Source: Actinomadura violacea (GTDB taxonomy: Bacteria; Actinomycetota; Actinomycetes; Streptosporangiales; Streptosporangiaceae). Taken from it: a stretch of DNA of 64,000 nucleotides. Location: contig NZ_JAGEPF010000006.1 of assembly GCF_017573465.1 (NCBI RefSeq), positions 310,001-374,000 of the forward strand, in the 5' to 3' direction. The position numbers were made by a program, and so were the translations under genes. The notes under the pieces were generated by a model. The model was not told the origin of the DNA. It worked only from the letters and a program-made list of their open reading frames with translations, and searched no databases. Shown here one piece after another: positions 36,121 to 45,620 of the stretch (the stretch's first letter is position 1; every line of letters begins with the position of its first letter).

Positions 36121-36390
36121 GCCAGGGCGGGGCGCACCGCGTTCACCGATGACTTCGACCTGGTCGACATCTGCCTGCCCGACAGCTGCACGCCGACTTC
36201 GCACTGCGCGCCTTGAAGGCGGGCAAGCACGCGCTAGTGGAGCTGCCGCCGGCCGACGACCTGGCCGACGCGGCCCGCGTCGAGGCCGCCAAGGCCGACG
36301 ACCGGCAGGTGTTCGTGGACATGTTGAACGCTTCATCCCCGCCAACCAGGCCCTGCAGGAGGCTGTGCAGAACCACACCTACGCTGCTTC
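36121..36390 (+). pseudogene. Gfo/Idh/MocA-type oxidoreductase remnant
   Basis: FTDDFDLVDICLPDS, then in another frame HADFALRALKAGKHALVELPPADDLADAARVEAA and VFVDM, then in a third NAFIPANQALQEAV. This matches the NAD-binding and catalytic part of a Gfo/Idh/MocA dehydrogenase. Both ends and the reading frame are lost. Confidence 0.65.
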
Positions 36391-36465
36391 CTGTTGGGCG
36401 GATCCGGCCGCGGGACGAGATTCGGATGAAGATCAATCCACATCCGCGCCCGCGCGACAGCCCTC

Positions 36466-37404
36466 TCACGACGGGGTGGACGCGGATTGGTTCGTTCGCG
36501 TGGAGGCCGCCAGGTGGCGGTGCAGGAACGACATCTGTTCCCGCACGGCCCGGTCGTGCTCGTTCAGGAACGGTGCGTAGTGGGTGCCGGGTATCTGGAC
36601 CAGTTCTGCCCGGGGCGTGCGGTGGGCGACGCGGATCGCCGAGGGCGGGTGCGCGGTCATGTCGTGTTCGCACACCATCACCTGGACCGGGCAGCGGATG
36701 CGTGACGCCTGGCGCCCGGGCTGGTACAGCGCGAACCGCAGTGCAGACCGTGCGGCGATCTCCTGCCGCCAGGTCGTGTGCCGCCCGTCGGGGTCCAGAG
36801 CGCGGGGGCCGTCGAGTGAGTCGGGGGTGGACAGCATCGCCAGTTCGCCTGGCGGAGCGGCCAGCGGCACCATCCGGGGTGGACGGCCGAGGAGCCAGCC
36901 GGCGGCGTCGGCGATGCCGCGGGCGAAGAAGCGCAGCAGCGGCAGCGTCTTCTGGTGGCGGGTGGCGGCGCGCGAGGCCGTCCATCCGCCGACGGCCGGT
37001 GTCTGCGCGACCACGGCGGCGAGTTGCGGGGTGCGGGCGGCGACGCGGAACAGGTGCCCGCCCGACAGTGAGAACCCCCAGGCTGCGATCCGGTCCGGGT
37101 TGACGCCCGGCAGGGTCGCGGCGAAGGCGACGGCGTTCTGCCAGTCCTGCAGGTATTCGCGGACGCGCGCGATCTGGCGGGGCTGTCCGCCGCTCTCCCC
37201 GATGTGCCGGTAGTCGAAGGCCAGCACCCCGAACCCGGCCTCGTGGAACCGGCGCGCGAACAGGTCGGTCCCCGGCTCCTTGGTCACCGCGAAACCGCCG
37301 GCCATCACCACGCAGGCGCCGTTGACGCTCGGATAGTGCCAGGCCACGCATTCCGTGCCAGCGCTGTCGAACCGGACCTTCTCCCGCTGTACAGATGTAG
37401 GCAT
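36466..37404 (-). CDS. Alpha/beta hydrolase
   Basis: The 312-residue cytosolic enzyme shows VVMAGGFAVTKEPG at the oxyanion region and the nucleophile elbow GFSLSGGH. A lid-like helical insert (about 150-200), an acidic residue in VCEHDMTAH and the terminal His in PGTHYAPF complete the triad. The family resembles dienelactone/X-Pro-type hydrolases; the substrate is unknown. The ATG at 37404 follows GGGAGGC. An 18-base palindrome lies 42 bases upstream and probably regulates it. Confidence 0.85.
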   Translation of the reverse strand: MPTSVQREKVRFDSAGTECVAWHYPSVNGACVVMAGGFAVTKEPGTDLFARRFHEAGFGVLAFDYRHIGESGGQPRQIARVREYLQDWQNAVAFAATLPGVNPDRIAAWGFSLSGGHLFRVAARTPQLAAVVAQTPAVGGWTASRAATRHQKTLPLLRFFARGIADAAGWLLGRPPRMVPLAAPPGELAMLSTPDSLDGPRALDPDGRHTTWRQEIAARSALRFALYQPGRQASRIRCPVQVMVCEHDMTAHPPSAIRVAHRTPRAELVQIPGTHYAPFLNEHDRAVREQMSFLHRHLAASTRTNQSASTPS

Positions 37405-37445
37405 GCCCGCCTCCCGATCGGATGAACTGTTCCTCTATCTCACAA

Positions 37446-37463
37446 GTGAACCATGTGGTTCAC
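37446..37463. promoter_or_regulatory. 18-base perfect palindrome upstream of the hydrolase
   Basis: GTGAACCATGTGGTTCAC is a perfect inverted repeat 42 bases upstream of the hydrolase start. It looks like the operator of a dimeric repressor such as TetR, and no cognate regulator lies directly beside it. Confidence 0.6.
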
Positions 37464-37578
37464 AAACCTGGCCGGCGCCCCCCGGGATCGGCGACCCCGG
37501 AACCGGCGGCATGGGGACCGGCGGCGCGTGACCCCGGAGGCTGGCCCGACCGTTTCGTCACGGCCACGCCTGTGGCCG

Positions 37579-37881
37579 TCATGCGATCGGGGGGATCTTG
37601 GCGGCGATGACGTCGGTGCGTACCAGTTCGGGCGGCTTGGCGAAGTGCTCGGGGTTGGCCGCCAGGCGCGCGCGTCCGGCTTCCAGGTGCCTCAGCCGGC
37701 CTTCCTCGTGTGGGAAGGCGTCGACGACCGCATAGGTGGTGGGGCCCAGCCGCAGCGCCATCCAGACGATGGTGTCGTCCTCGGCGTCGACGGTAGGCAG
37801 GGCTCCGCGCAACTGGGCCTCCACGGCCGCCTCGTGCCCGGGCTTGGCCTCGATCCGCACGAAGAATCCAACAGTGATCAT
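37579..37881 (-). CDS. Antibiotic-biosynthesis-monooxygenase (ABM) domain protein
   Basis: The 100-residue protein is one ABM ferredoxin-like barrel (MITVGFFVRIEAKPGHEAAVEAQLRGALP ... DTIVWMALRLGPTTYAVVDAFPHEEG). Such proteins act as cofactor-free quinol monooxygenases or as dimeric ligand-binding modules. The ATG at 37881 has GGAG about 10 bases upstream. A sequence like the operator of the adjacent TetR lies in its leader, so the two probably form one regulatory unit. Confidence 0.85.
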   Translation of the reverse strand: MITVGFFVRIEAKPGHEAAVEAQLRGALPTVDAEDDTIVWMALRLGPTTYAVVDAFPHEEGRLRHLEAGRARLAANPEHFAKPPELVRTDVIAAKIPPIA

Positions 37882-37900
37882 GATCTTGCTACTCCTATTT

Positions 37901-37916
37901 TTGGCCTACGGGTACA
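37901..37916. promoter_or_regulatory. TetR operator copy before the ABM gene
   Basis: TTGGCCTACGGGTACA closely matches TTGTCCTATGGGTCAA upstream of the TetR gene. It lies 20 bases upstream of the ABM start, in position to block transcription. Confidence 0.55.
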
Positions 37917-37955
37917 GAATCCGGGCATGGCGGTGCCACGAGCGCGCCGCCCGCC

Positions 37956-38531
37956 TTACAGTGCCGCGAGGACGGCGTCGACGGTGCGGAGCCGCTGGCG
38001 CGGGTCCCCTCCGGTCTTGGCGAGCACGTTCATGCCGACCACCACGCTCAGCAGCATTCCCGCGACCCCGCCGGGGTCGCAGGAGGCATCGATCTCCCCC
38101 TTGCCTCGCGCGCGCTCGACCGCGCTGCGCAGGGCACGCTCCATCCGGGAGAAGACCGCGGAGACCACCTCGGTGGCGATCTCGTCCTTTCCGGCCAGTT
38201 CGGCCGCGGTGTTGACCGCCAGGCAGCCGTGCCGCAGGACGTCGTCGGGGACCGCCGCAACCCGCTCAAGAGCGGCTCGCAGCAGCGGTTTCACCGGACC
38301 GGGCCGTTCCAGGATCTCCTCGAGCGCCGCGACCCGCATCTCGCCGTAGCGGCGCAGCGCCATCTCGAACAGGCGGTGCTTGCTGGTGAAGGCGTTGTAG
38401 AGACTGCCTTTTCCGATGCCCAGTTCCTGCGCCAGTTCCTGCGGTGTTGTTGCGGCGTACCCCTGGCGCCAGAAGACCCGCATCGCCTGGTCGACCGCCA
38501 CGTCCGGCTCGAACTGCTTCGGCCTGCCCAT
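37956..38531 (-). CDS. TetR/AcrR-family regulator
   Basis: The 191-residue protein starts MGRPKQFEPD and has the HTH ATTPQELAQELGIGKGSLYNAFTSKHRLFEMALRRY. A helical C-terminal ligand domain follows, with HGCLAVNTAAELAG typical of the group that controls reductases and monooxygenases. The ATG at 38531 is supported by the conserved N-terminus. It lies upstream of the ABM gene in the same direction and shares an operator-like motif with it. Confidence 0.9.
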   Translation of the reverse strand: MGRPKQFEPDVAVDQAMRVFWRQGYAATTPQELAQELGIGKGSLYNAFTSKHRLFEMALRRYGEMRVAALEEILERPGPVKPLLRAALERVAAVPDDVLRHGCLAVNTAAELAGKDEIATEVVSAVFSRMERALRSAVERARGKGEIDASCDPGGVAGMLLSVVVGMNVLAKTGGDPRQRLRTVDAVLAAL

Positions 38532-38551
38532 GCCTGGACCGTAGCGAATTT

Positions 38552-38567
38552 TTGTCCTATGGGTCAA
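38552..38567. promoter_or_regulatory. TetR operator candidate
   Basis: TTGTCCTATGGGTCAA is an imperfect palindrome 20 bases upstream of the TetR start. It resembles the TTGACCTATAGGTCAA type of TetR sites and probably mediates autorepression. Confidence 0.6.
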
Positions 38568-38795
38568 GAAAAGTTCATCAGCCGTGCCGTGGGGCCAGTC
38601 GACACCGCGAGTGCGCAAGAGCGGTGACAGAAATCCGTCGGCCGGCCTGCTTCCCGTCTGGCAGAGAGGCGGCGTGGCAGCAGCCGGTGTCGAGGGCTGA
38701 CGCAGTTCCACCTGCGCAGCATGGGGCGCCGGCGGTGGTGTCGCGGTCGGTGATGTTTGGCTGACCTCAGCGGCGCGTGGAACCCGCCCGGGCCT

Positions 38796-39959
38796 TCATC
38801 GGCCTCGCAGCCTGGTCCAGGCGATGAGCGGGCTGAGGACCACGATCATGATCCCGAACATCAGCCAGGTCGCGGCCACCACCATCACGTAGGAGATCAC
38901 CGGCAAGACGACCAGGGCGTTGAGCAGCCCACTGAAGTGCCAGCCGCCGAGATCGTTGATATGCGCGATGGCGAAGATGGGGGCGAGGACGACGCCCAGC
39001 AGGCCAAGCAACAGGGAGGACTTCCAGACCGTACCGAGGGCGGGCATGTGCGCGGGGTTGTCGTCCAGCCACCGCACGACGCCCGCGAGGAGCCGTGGGG
39101 TGCCAGGGGGGCGCACGCCCGGGCTGGTGCTGGTGCACGCCGAAGCGATCTGTGTGAGGCGGGCGGCGACGACGGCGGCGTCGCGGGGCCGCTCGACGGG
39201 GTCTTTGGCCAGCAGCTGCTGGAGCAGCTCTTCCAGGGCGGCAGGAGCATCCGGCCGCAGCCTCCGCAGCCGCGGGGGCGTAGCGGTCAGGTGCTGATGC
39301 ATCAACGCGGCCATGGTGGGACCTGCGAAGGGCGGCTGCCGGCACAGCAGCGCGTGCAGGGTGGCTCCCAGGGCGTACAGGTCGGTGCGGGCGTCGACGG
39401 GGTCGCCGCGCCACTGCTCGGGAGGCATGAACGCCGGAGTCCCCAGCATGCCGCCCGTCTGGGTGATCTGGGTCGCTTCGGCGTAGCGGGCCACCCCGAA
39501 GTCGCAGACCTTCACCTGGCCGTCGGTCAGCAGCATCAGATTGGCGGGTTTGATGTCGCGGTGGATGACGCCGTTGCGGTGCGCGTAACCGAGCGCGGCG
39601 GCGACCTGGGCCATCAAACGCGCCGCGGCCGCAACCGGCAGCCGGCCGTCGTGTTCGGCCGCCACCGTGGTGAAATCACGGCCCTGCAGCAACTCCATGA
39701 CGAGGTAGGGATGGCCGTCGTGTTCGCCGTTGTCGTGGACGACGGTGATCCCGCGGTGCCGTAAGCGCGCGGCGGCGTGGGCCTCGCGATGCAGTCGCGC
39801 TCTGAGCTTCGGGTCGTCGGCGGCCTGCACCCGGACGAGTTTGACCGCCACCGGCCGGTCCAGGCTCTGGTCGTAGGCCGACCAGACCTCACCCATCCCG
39901 CCCCGCCCGAGCCGGGAGTCAAGCCGGTACCGCCCCGCAAGCAGCGCACCCGCCTCCAC
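38796..39959 (-). CDS. Membrane Ser/Thr protein kinase
   Basis: The protein of about 387 residues has an N-terminal Hanks-type kinase domain. GRGGMGEVW is the P-loop, VAVKLV holds the ATP Lys, HRDIKPAN is the catalytic loop, then DFG, and TPAFMPPEQW is the activation segment end. The C-terminal 100 residues hold three hydrophobic helices (SSLLLGLLGVVLAPIFAIA; LLNALVVLPVISYVMVVAATWLMFG; IMIVVLSPLIAW) with no extracellular sensor. The GTG at 39959 is a best guess for the start; a TTG 18 bases upstream is possible. No phosphatase or target gene is adjacent. Confidence 0.85.
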   Translation of the reverse strand: MEAGALLAGRYRLDSRLGRGGMGEVWSAYDQSLDRPVAVKLVRVQAADDPKLRARLHREAHAAARLRHRGITVVHDNGEHDGHPYLVMELLQGRDFTTVAAEHDGRLPVAAAARLMAQVAAALGYAHRNGVIHRDIKPANLMLLTDGQVKVCDFGVARYAEATQITQTGGMLGTPAFMPPEQWRGDPVDARTDLYALGATLHALLCRQPPFAGPTMAALMHQHLTATPPRLRRLRPDAPAALEELLQQLLAKDPVERPRDAAVVAARLTQIASACTSTSPGVRPPGTPRLLAGVVRWLDDNPAHMPALGTVWKSSLLLGLLGVVLAPIFAIAHINDLGGWHFSGLLNALVVLPVISYVMVVAATWLMFGIMIVVLSPLIAWTRLRGR

Positions 39960-40289
39960 GAGGTCACCACCCGTCAAAAGAACGCTCGTGTCCTTGCGGG
40001 TGATTCTCCCACGACCAAGATGGGACGTGCCGCGCCATCTGCCGCCAGGACGCCGAGCTCGGCTTCTCACTGGGACCTGGCCGCGAAATAGCTGGCGCGC
40101 CTGGGGCCGCGTACCCGGCCTCGGCGAGCGCGCGGCAGCCTTCGGCGGTCTGCGCCTGCGCCGGCGTGGAGGGAACTAGGTCCTACGGGGCTGCTCTGAC
40201 CCGTCATCTCCGGGGCCTGACGGTCATCGACGTCAACTGACGGCGGCCACCGTAGGCTCCCCGCGTGCGGCCATCTACGGCGCATTTTG
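39960..40289. other. Gap between kinase and IS21 element
   Basis: About 330 bases without a supported gene. It covers the kinase promoter and the left flank of the IS21 element. Confidence 0.45.
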
Positions 40290-40367
40290 CGGCCACGGGC
40301 TTCCCCGAGTACGGCCGGTTATCTCCCCGCTCGCCCCGAGTAGTCCCGCTCGGCGACGCTGTGGCGG

Positions 40368-41903
40368 GTGAAGAACAGCAGGGAGATCATGGAGATCCTG
40401 GAGGCGTACGACCTCACGGGGAGTTACCGTGCCGCGGCCGAGTTGGCCGGGTGTGACCACCACACGGTGGCCCGGTATGTGAAGATGCGGGCGGCCGGCC
40501 AGCATCCGGAACAGCGCCGGCACCGGGCTCGCGCGATCGACGACTATCTGCCGAAGATCGAGGAGCTGGTGGTCCGCTCTCAGGGGCGGATCCGCGCGGA
40601 CGTGGTCCACAAGAGGATCGTCGCGATGGGCTTCACCGGCGGGGAGCGCACCACCCGCCGCACCGTGGCCGAGGCGAAGGACCAGTTCAGGGCTGGTCGG
40701 CGTCGGGTCTATCGGCCGTGGGTGACCGAGCCGGGGCTCTGGTCGCAATATGACTTCGGTAACGGGCCGACGATCGGCAGCCGCAAGACGACGCTGTTTT
40801 GTGCCTGGCTGGCCTGGTCCCGGTTCCGCGTTGTGATCCCGATCTGGGACAAGACGCTGCCGACGGTCACCGCGTGTCTGGACGCGACGTTCCGCAGGAT
40901 CGGCGGAATCCCGGCTTATGTGCTGACCGACAACGAGAAGACGGTCACCACCGACCACGTCGCCGGGATCGCGGTCCGAAACCCGGAGATCGTCGAGGTC
41001 GCGCGGCACTACGGCACGACGGTCCGGACGTGCCTGCCGGCGGATCCGGAGACCAAGGGCGGCTCGGAGTCGACGGTGAAGATCGCGAAAGCCGATCTGG
41101 TGCCGAAGGACGTGAACCTGCGCGAGCACTACAAGACGTTCGCCGAGCTGGAAGCGGCCTGCCGTGTCTTCTGCGAGGAGGTCAACTCCCGCACTCACAA
41201 GGCGACTCGGCGCAAGCCCGTCGAGCGTCTGGCCGAGGAACAGCAGCGGCTGCATCCGCTGCCCAGGCGTCCGTTCACCGCGGCGTTCGGCACCACCCGC
41301 CGGGTGAACTGGGAGTCGACGATCTCGGTCGAGGGGGTGCGCTACTCGGTCCCGCACGAGCTGATCGACACCCGCGTCTGGGCGCGTTTCCACGGAGACG
41401 AACTGATCGTCACCGCCGTCGACGAGTACGGCTCGGCCCATGAGGTCGCTCGTCATCGCCGCGGCACTCCGGGCAGCCCGGTGCTGCAGGACACGCACTA
41501 TCCGCCGCGCGAGAACAAGGAGGCCGACCGCACACCGAAGGCCACCTCGGCCGAGGAGGCCGCGTTCCTCCAGCTCGGCCCCGGCGCCGCGTCCTGGCTC
41601 GTGGAAGCGGCGGCCGCCGGAGTCCGCCGGATCAAGGCGAAGATGGCCGAGGCCGTCGCCCTGTCAAAGCTCTACTCCATAGCGGAAGTCGACCGCGCCC
41701 TGGGGACCGCGGCGGTCACCGCCCGCTTCGCCGACAAGGACCTGCTGTCGATCCTGGACTACCAGGCCGCCCACGGCCAGGCCGAGCCGGTCCGCCGTAG
41801 TGAACAGCACTCCCTTCAGCCGGGCACCTCCGCCTGGTCCACCTTCGGCACCGCCCGGACCGCTCCCGACACCATCGGGTACAACGAAAGCGATCTCGCC
41901 TGA
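40368..41903 (+). CDS. istA: IS21 transposase IstA
   Basis: The 511-residue transposase has an N-terminal HTH (SYRAAAELAGCDHHTVARYV) and an integrase core. Catalytic residues lie in SQYDFGNGPT, VLTDNEKTV and GGSESTVKIAKA. A beta-barrel and C-terminal helical region follow. The GTG at 40368 starts at MKNSREIMEILEAYD. The gene appears intact. Its partner IstB is broken, so the element cannot move on its own. Confidence 0.93.
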   Translation: MKNSREIMEILEAYDLTGSYRAAAELAGCDHHTVARYVKMRAAGQHPEQRRHRARAIDDYLPKIEELVVRSQGRIRADVVHKRIVAMGFTGGERTTRRTVAEAKDQFRAGRRRVYRPWVTEPGLWSQYDFGNGPTIGSRKTTLFCAWLAWSRFRVVIPIWDKTLPTVTACLDATFRRIGGIPAYVLTDNEKTVTTDHVAGIAVRNPEIVEVARHYGTTVRTCLPADPETKGGSESTVKIAKADLVPKDVNLREHYKTFAELEAACRVFCEEVNSRTHKATRRKPVERLAEEQQRLHPLPRRPFTAAFGTTRRVNWESTISVEGVRYSVPHELIDTRVWARFHGDELIVTAVDEYGSAHEVARHRRGTPGSPVLQDTHYPPRENKEADRTPKATSAEEAAFLQLGPGAASWLVEAAAAGVRRIKAKMAEAVALSKLYSIAEVDRALGTAAVTARFADKDLLSILDYQAAHGQAEPVRRSEQHSLQPGTSAWSTFGTARTAPDTIGYNESDLA

Positions 41904-42692
41904 TGGCCACCCTCTTCGCACCGTTCACGGCACCAACGACGACCCGCTCGCCGAGGCCATCGAACTCACCAAGCGCCTCAAACTCCCGCACCTGCGACGG
42001 GCGCTGGCCGATCTGATCCCCACCGCGAAGGCCCAGCGGTGGGATCCTGCCGAGGTCGTCCGCGTCCTGCTCGCCGAGGAAGCCGCCGGACGCGACCGCG
42101 CCAACCTGCACACCCGCCGCAAGCGAGCCGGATTCCCCACCGGGAAGACCTTCGGCGACTGGCTGGAGTCCAAGTCCTCGATCCCCAGAGCCACTCAGGA
42201 CGCACTCAAGACCCTGGAATGGGTCGGTCGGCGGGAGAATTTCTGCATCTGCGGGCCCTCGGGCACGGGCCAAAGCCACTTCACCGAGGCCCTCGGCCAG
42301 ACCGCTGTCGAGGCTGGCCTGGCCGTCGCCTGGTTCACCATCGAGGACCTCGGCGCCCTGGTCCGCCGCCACCGCGCGGACGACTCCATCGCCCGGGCCC
42401 TGGCGAAGATCATCCGCTCCGACCTGATCATCGTCGACGACATCGGGCTCCTGCCCGTCTCCCCGGACGCGGCCGAGGGCTTCTACCGCCTGGTCGGCGC
42501 CGCCTACGAACGGCGCTCGATCGCGGTCTCCAGAACCTCCACCCGTCCGGCTTCGACGAAATCATGCCCAAGACCCTGGCCACCGCGACGGTCGACCGGC
42601 TCATGCGCCACGCCCACATCGTCGTCACCCAGGGTGACAGCTACCGGCTTACCGAGGCCACCGCCGGGGAGGGAGTGAAGCCCTTCAGCTGA
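41902..42692 (+). pseudogene. istB: IS21 helper ATPase IstB, broken
   Basis: The expected ATG overlaps the IstA stop (TGATGG), but the first 11 codons are out of frame with the following AEAIELTKRLKLPHLRRALADL. The AAA+ core then runs to AYERRSIAVS. The Walker A reads GPSGTGQSH where GPSGTGKSH is required, so ATP binding should fail. Near 42533 a second one-base shift moves the C-terminus (HPSGFDEIMPKTLATATVDRLMRHAH) to another frame. Three independent defects make this a pseudogene, unless the indels are sequencing errors. Confidence 0.88.
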
Positions 42693-42749
42693 CCGAACAC
42701 CAACCCAGAGCGGGGAGATATCTGGCCGCCAGTGGGGGCTTCACGCCGG

Positions 42750-44097
42750 CAGGAAGGGCTGATGCGGCGGGTTCGGGGCGGGCCGGCCGGTCGGAGCGCT
42801 GCCTCATGAGGTCGAGGTCGGCGGCGCTGAACCGGGAGGTGCGGGTTCGGACGACCTCGCCGTCCATGATTACGTGGATGCTGCGATGGTTGCCCAGACG
42901 GCCACCGGCCGTCCCACGAGGGCCTGGCTGAACTTGAATTGCTGGTTGGCGGGCAGGCAGATCCGGCCACCAGGCGAGATCACCATGTCGATCTCGACCG
43001 CGTCACCGTCATGCCGCTCAGCGGCCGTCACCACCGCTGGTTCGAAGAACGTCCCGGCCGTGAGGTGTGCAGCCGGGCGCTGCTCGTCGACGGAGCCAGG
43101 GGCGGCGGGCGCGGGCGTCGGCTGTTGCAGGTGCGCGCTGGTCGGCCGGAACGCCTCAGCGGGCGTCGCCATGTCGAGCGACTGGTGGGGCCGGGAGTGG
43201 TTGTAGCCGTGAACCCAGGCGTCGACCGCCTGCTGGGCAGCCTGCATCAACTCGAACGGCCCGGCGGCGTCCAAGAGCTCACGGCGAAAGGTCTTATGCC
43301 ACCGCTCGATCTTCCCCGTCGTGGTCGGTGATCGCGGCTTTGTCAGACGGGCGGTGATGCCGTTCTCCCGGCAGATCCGCTCGAACATCACCTCCGCCGG
43401 GAACGGTTTGGTGAACCGGCCCGTGAACTGCTTGCCATTGTCCGACAACACCTCCGACGGAACGCCGTAGCGGCTCATCGCGTCCGTGAACGCCTGGCAG
43501 ACCGCCCGGCCGGAGGGCTGGGCGACGACCTGGGCGATTACGATGAATCGGGAGTGGTCGTCGATTCCGGTGACGAGCTTGCACTCCCGGCCGTCGGCCA
43601 GGAACACCCCGCCCATGATGTCCATCTGCCACAGCTGCATCGGAGCGTCCCGCTGCCAGCGCCGGTAGACGCGCCTGTGATTCTGCTCCTGATGCTGGAC
43701 CAGGCCGTTACGCACCAGGACCCGGTAGACCGTGGTCCTGCCGGGCACCGGCGCCAACCCGCTGGCGAGCCAACTCATGAGCGATCCGGCGAGGACCCCA
43801 CCGCGGGTGATCCCGCCGCAGCTCGCAGATCAACGCCTCCACCTCGGCCGGCAGCCGAGTCGGCGACGTCTTCGGCCGCCGCGACCGCTCAACAAGGCCC
43901 TCGACGCCCTCGGCCTCGAACCGCTTCATCCACTCGTGCACTGGATGCCGCGAAGCCCCGTACTGCCGCGCGACCTGCGTCACTGACGCCCCGTCAAGCA
44001 CCTCCAGCACCGCCCGGTACCGGTGCTCCGCACGCCATCGCCGCTCATCGAAGTCTGCACCCTCAGTCGTATCAGCCACACAGAGAGCATTGAGCAC
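42750..44097 (-). pseudogene. IS481-family transposase, frameshifted and truncated
   Basis: The first frame (44097 to about 43775) holds the HTH part (YRAVLEVLDGASVTQVARQYGASRHPVHEWM...). A one-base shift leads into the DDE core, with QLWQMDIMGG, VLSDNGKQF and GKIERWHKT. A further shift near 42870 precedes IHVIMDGEVVRTRTSRFSAADLDLM. The C-terminus appears cut by the end of the IS21 element. It is inactive. Confidence 0.85.
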
Positions 44098-44244
44098 GGA
44101 TCGTCAACCATGTGCGTGAACCGTCAAGAAGGTCCGGGTGCCGCAGCGTCAAAGAAGTCCTGGACCCACACACCGTCACATCCTGCGGTGGGTAGACGTG
44201 AAGATGTTGATCGCTTCGCGTGCCAGGCGCCGGAGTGAACCCGA

Positions 44245-44835
44245 TCAGGGCTGGTCTTCTCGTTGTTCTGGCGGGCCGGTCCGGGCCATGCGGAGGTTCG
44301 GCAGCTTGCCTCGCCACAGGTGCCGCTCGCCGGTGTCTTCGAACCCGTAGTGCTGGTAGAAGTTGATGGCCCGCTCGTTGTAAGCAGTGACCCACAGGCG
44401 GATGGGTGCGTCGTTGGCCCAGGTGAGGAACGCCGTCATCAGGTTGCGTCCGATGCTTCGGCCCTGCGCTTGGGGCAGCAGGTACATCGGTCCGAGACTG
44501 ACCGCTTCGTCGCGGCGCCCACACAGGAAGCCGATGATCTCGTCCCCCTGTCGCACGACACGGCAAAAGAGATGTGCGGGCCGGCGCTCAGCCTCCTCGA
44601 TGAACTCCCGCCACTGGGCGATGCCCTCGCTGGTGACCACGTCGCCGCGCTGCGCCCGGATCCATGCCTCGTCGATCCCTGCGTCCTGGTTGGGGTAGGT
44701 CAGTAGCCAGGCCGCCAGGAGGGTGTGGGCAAGGGCTGGGGCGTCCTCCACTCGGGGGGTGTCGATCACGAAGTCCACCTGGGCATTGTTCAGCGTGGTC
44801 CTTCGGGTTGTCTTGCGATATTCGTCGTTCCCCAC
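44245..44835 (-). CDS. GNAT-family acetyltransferase
   Basis: The 196-residue protein carries the GNAT acetyl-CoA site in LGPMYLLPQAQGRSIGRNLMTAFLTWA and the C-terminal signature LWVTAYNERAINFYQHYGFEDTGE. Earlier strands are VIDTPRVEDAPALAHTLLAAW and AHLFCRVVRQGDEIIGFL. It transfers an acetyl group to an unknown amine. The GTG at 44835 is the longest start; a GTG at codon 20 is possible. It lies between two transposase genes, so it may have arrived as cargo. Confidence 0.85.
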   Translation of the reverse strand: MGNDEYRKTTRRTTLNNAQVDFVIDTPRVEDAPALAHTLLAAWLLTYPNQDAGIDEAWIRAQRGDVVTSEGIAQWREFIEEAERRPAHLFCRVVRQGDEIIGFLCGRRDEAVSLGPMYLLPQAQGRSIGRNLMTAFLTWANDAPIRLWVTAYNERAINFYQHYGFEDTGERHLWRGKLPNLRMARTGPPEQREDQP

Positions 44836-44862
44836 GCTTGCGGGGCCACTTCCCGCTTCAGG

Positions 44863-45618
44863 CTAGTTCGAGATGAAGGGTGAGGACTGCCTGCACGAGA
44901 TGGGTGATGCGGTGGTGCTACAGCGAAGTTTGCGCAGGAGGCGCCAGGTCTTCAGGGTGGCCATGGCTTGCTCGCCGACGGCGCGGATGCTGGCGTGGGC
45001 GACGTTAACGGCCTGCTGCCCGGCGGACAGGTCGCGGTGCTTGCCGCGGAACGGCACCCGGACCGTCCCGCCAGCGCCCTGGTAGCCCTTGTCGGCCCAG
45101 CACGGCAGGTCGGCCTCGGCCAGGGCGTCGATGATGCCGTGGGTGCGGGCGGCCATGAGGTCGTGCACTGCGCCGGGCAGGGCGGCCGACGCCCACAGCA
45201 GCCGGCCGAACGGGTCGGCCAGGACTTGGACGTTCATGCCGTGCTTCTTGTGCTTGCCGGAATAGAACGGCCGGTCGGCGGCGATCCGGTCGATGGGCAG
45301 CAGGGTGCCGTCCAGAATCACGTATGCCTTGGCCTCCGCCCGCTCCATGGCCTGCTGGAGCGTGGGGGCCGCGGTGGCCAGAAGGTCCACGGCCTCGCGG
45401 ATGTAGCGGTAGACCGTGGCCAGGCCGATGTCGAACGCCGCGGCAAGCCGGGTGTAGGTGTCACCGCAGCGCAAGTGCGCGCGGACCAGCAGGGCCTGAC
45501 GTGGCGCGGTCAGGCGCCGCCAGCGGGTGCCCAGCCGACACCGGTGCGCGGCGAGCAGCCGGGTCAGGAACCGCAGGTGCGAGCTGGACAGGTCGATCCC
45601 GGATGGGTAGACAAGCAC
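44863..45618 (-). CDS. IS5-family DDE transposase with shifted C-terminus
   Basis: The 251-residue protein has an N-terminal HTH (HLRCGDTYTRLAAAFDIGLATVYRYI) and a DDE_4 core. Catalytic residues lie in YVILDGTLLPID, CWADKGYQG and VGEQAMATLK. Its last 15 residues (TTASPISCRQSSPFISN) look out of frame, because the next frame reads RITHLVQAVLTLHLE, the usual family ending. This one-base change follows the catalytic core and may not abolish activity. The GTG at 45618 has AGGAG just upstream, and that site lies in one arm of an inverted repeat. Confidence 0.88.
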   Translation of the reverse strand: MLVYPSGIDLSSSHLRFLTRLLAAHRCRLGTRWRRLTAPRQALLVRAHLRCGDTYTRLAAAFDIGLATVYRYIREAVDLLATAAPTLQQAMERAEAKAYVILDGTLLPIDRIAADRPFYSGKHKKHGMNVQVLADPFGRLLWASAALPGAVHDLMAARTHGIIDALAEADLPCWADKGYQGAGGTVRVPFRGKHRDLSAGQQAVNVAHASIRAVGEQAMATLKTWRLLRKLRCSTTASPISCRQSSPFISN

Positions 45619-45620
45619 AA

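Larger units (their letters stand above)
40290..42745 (+). mobile_element. IS21-family element
   Basis: The element of about 2.4 kb contains istA and istB in order. Near the left end (40312-40336) the reverse complement reads GAGCGGGGAGATAACCGGCCG, and near the right end (42708-42728) the direct strand reads GAGCGGGGAGATATCTGGCCG. These are the inverted subterminal repeats. The outer ends are approximate. Its right side appears to cut into an IS481 element. Confidence 0.8.
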
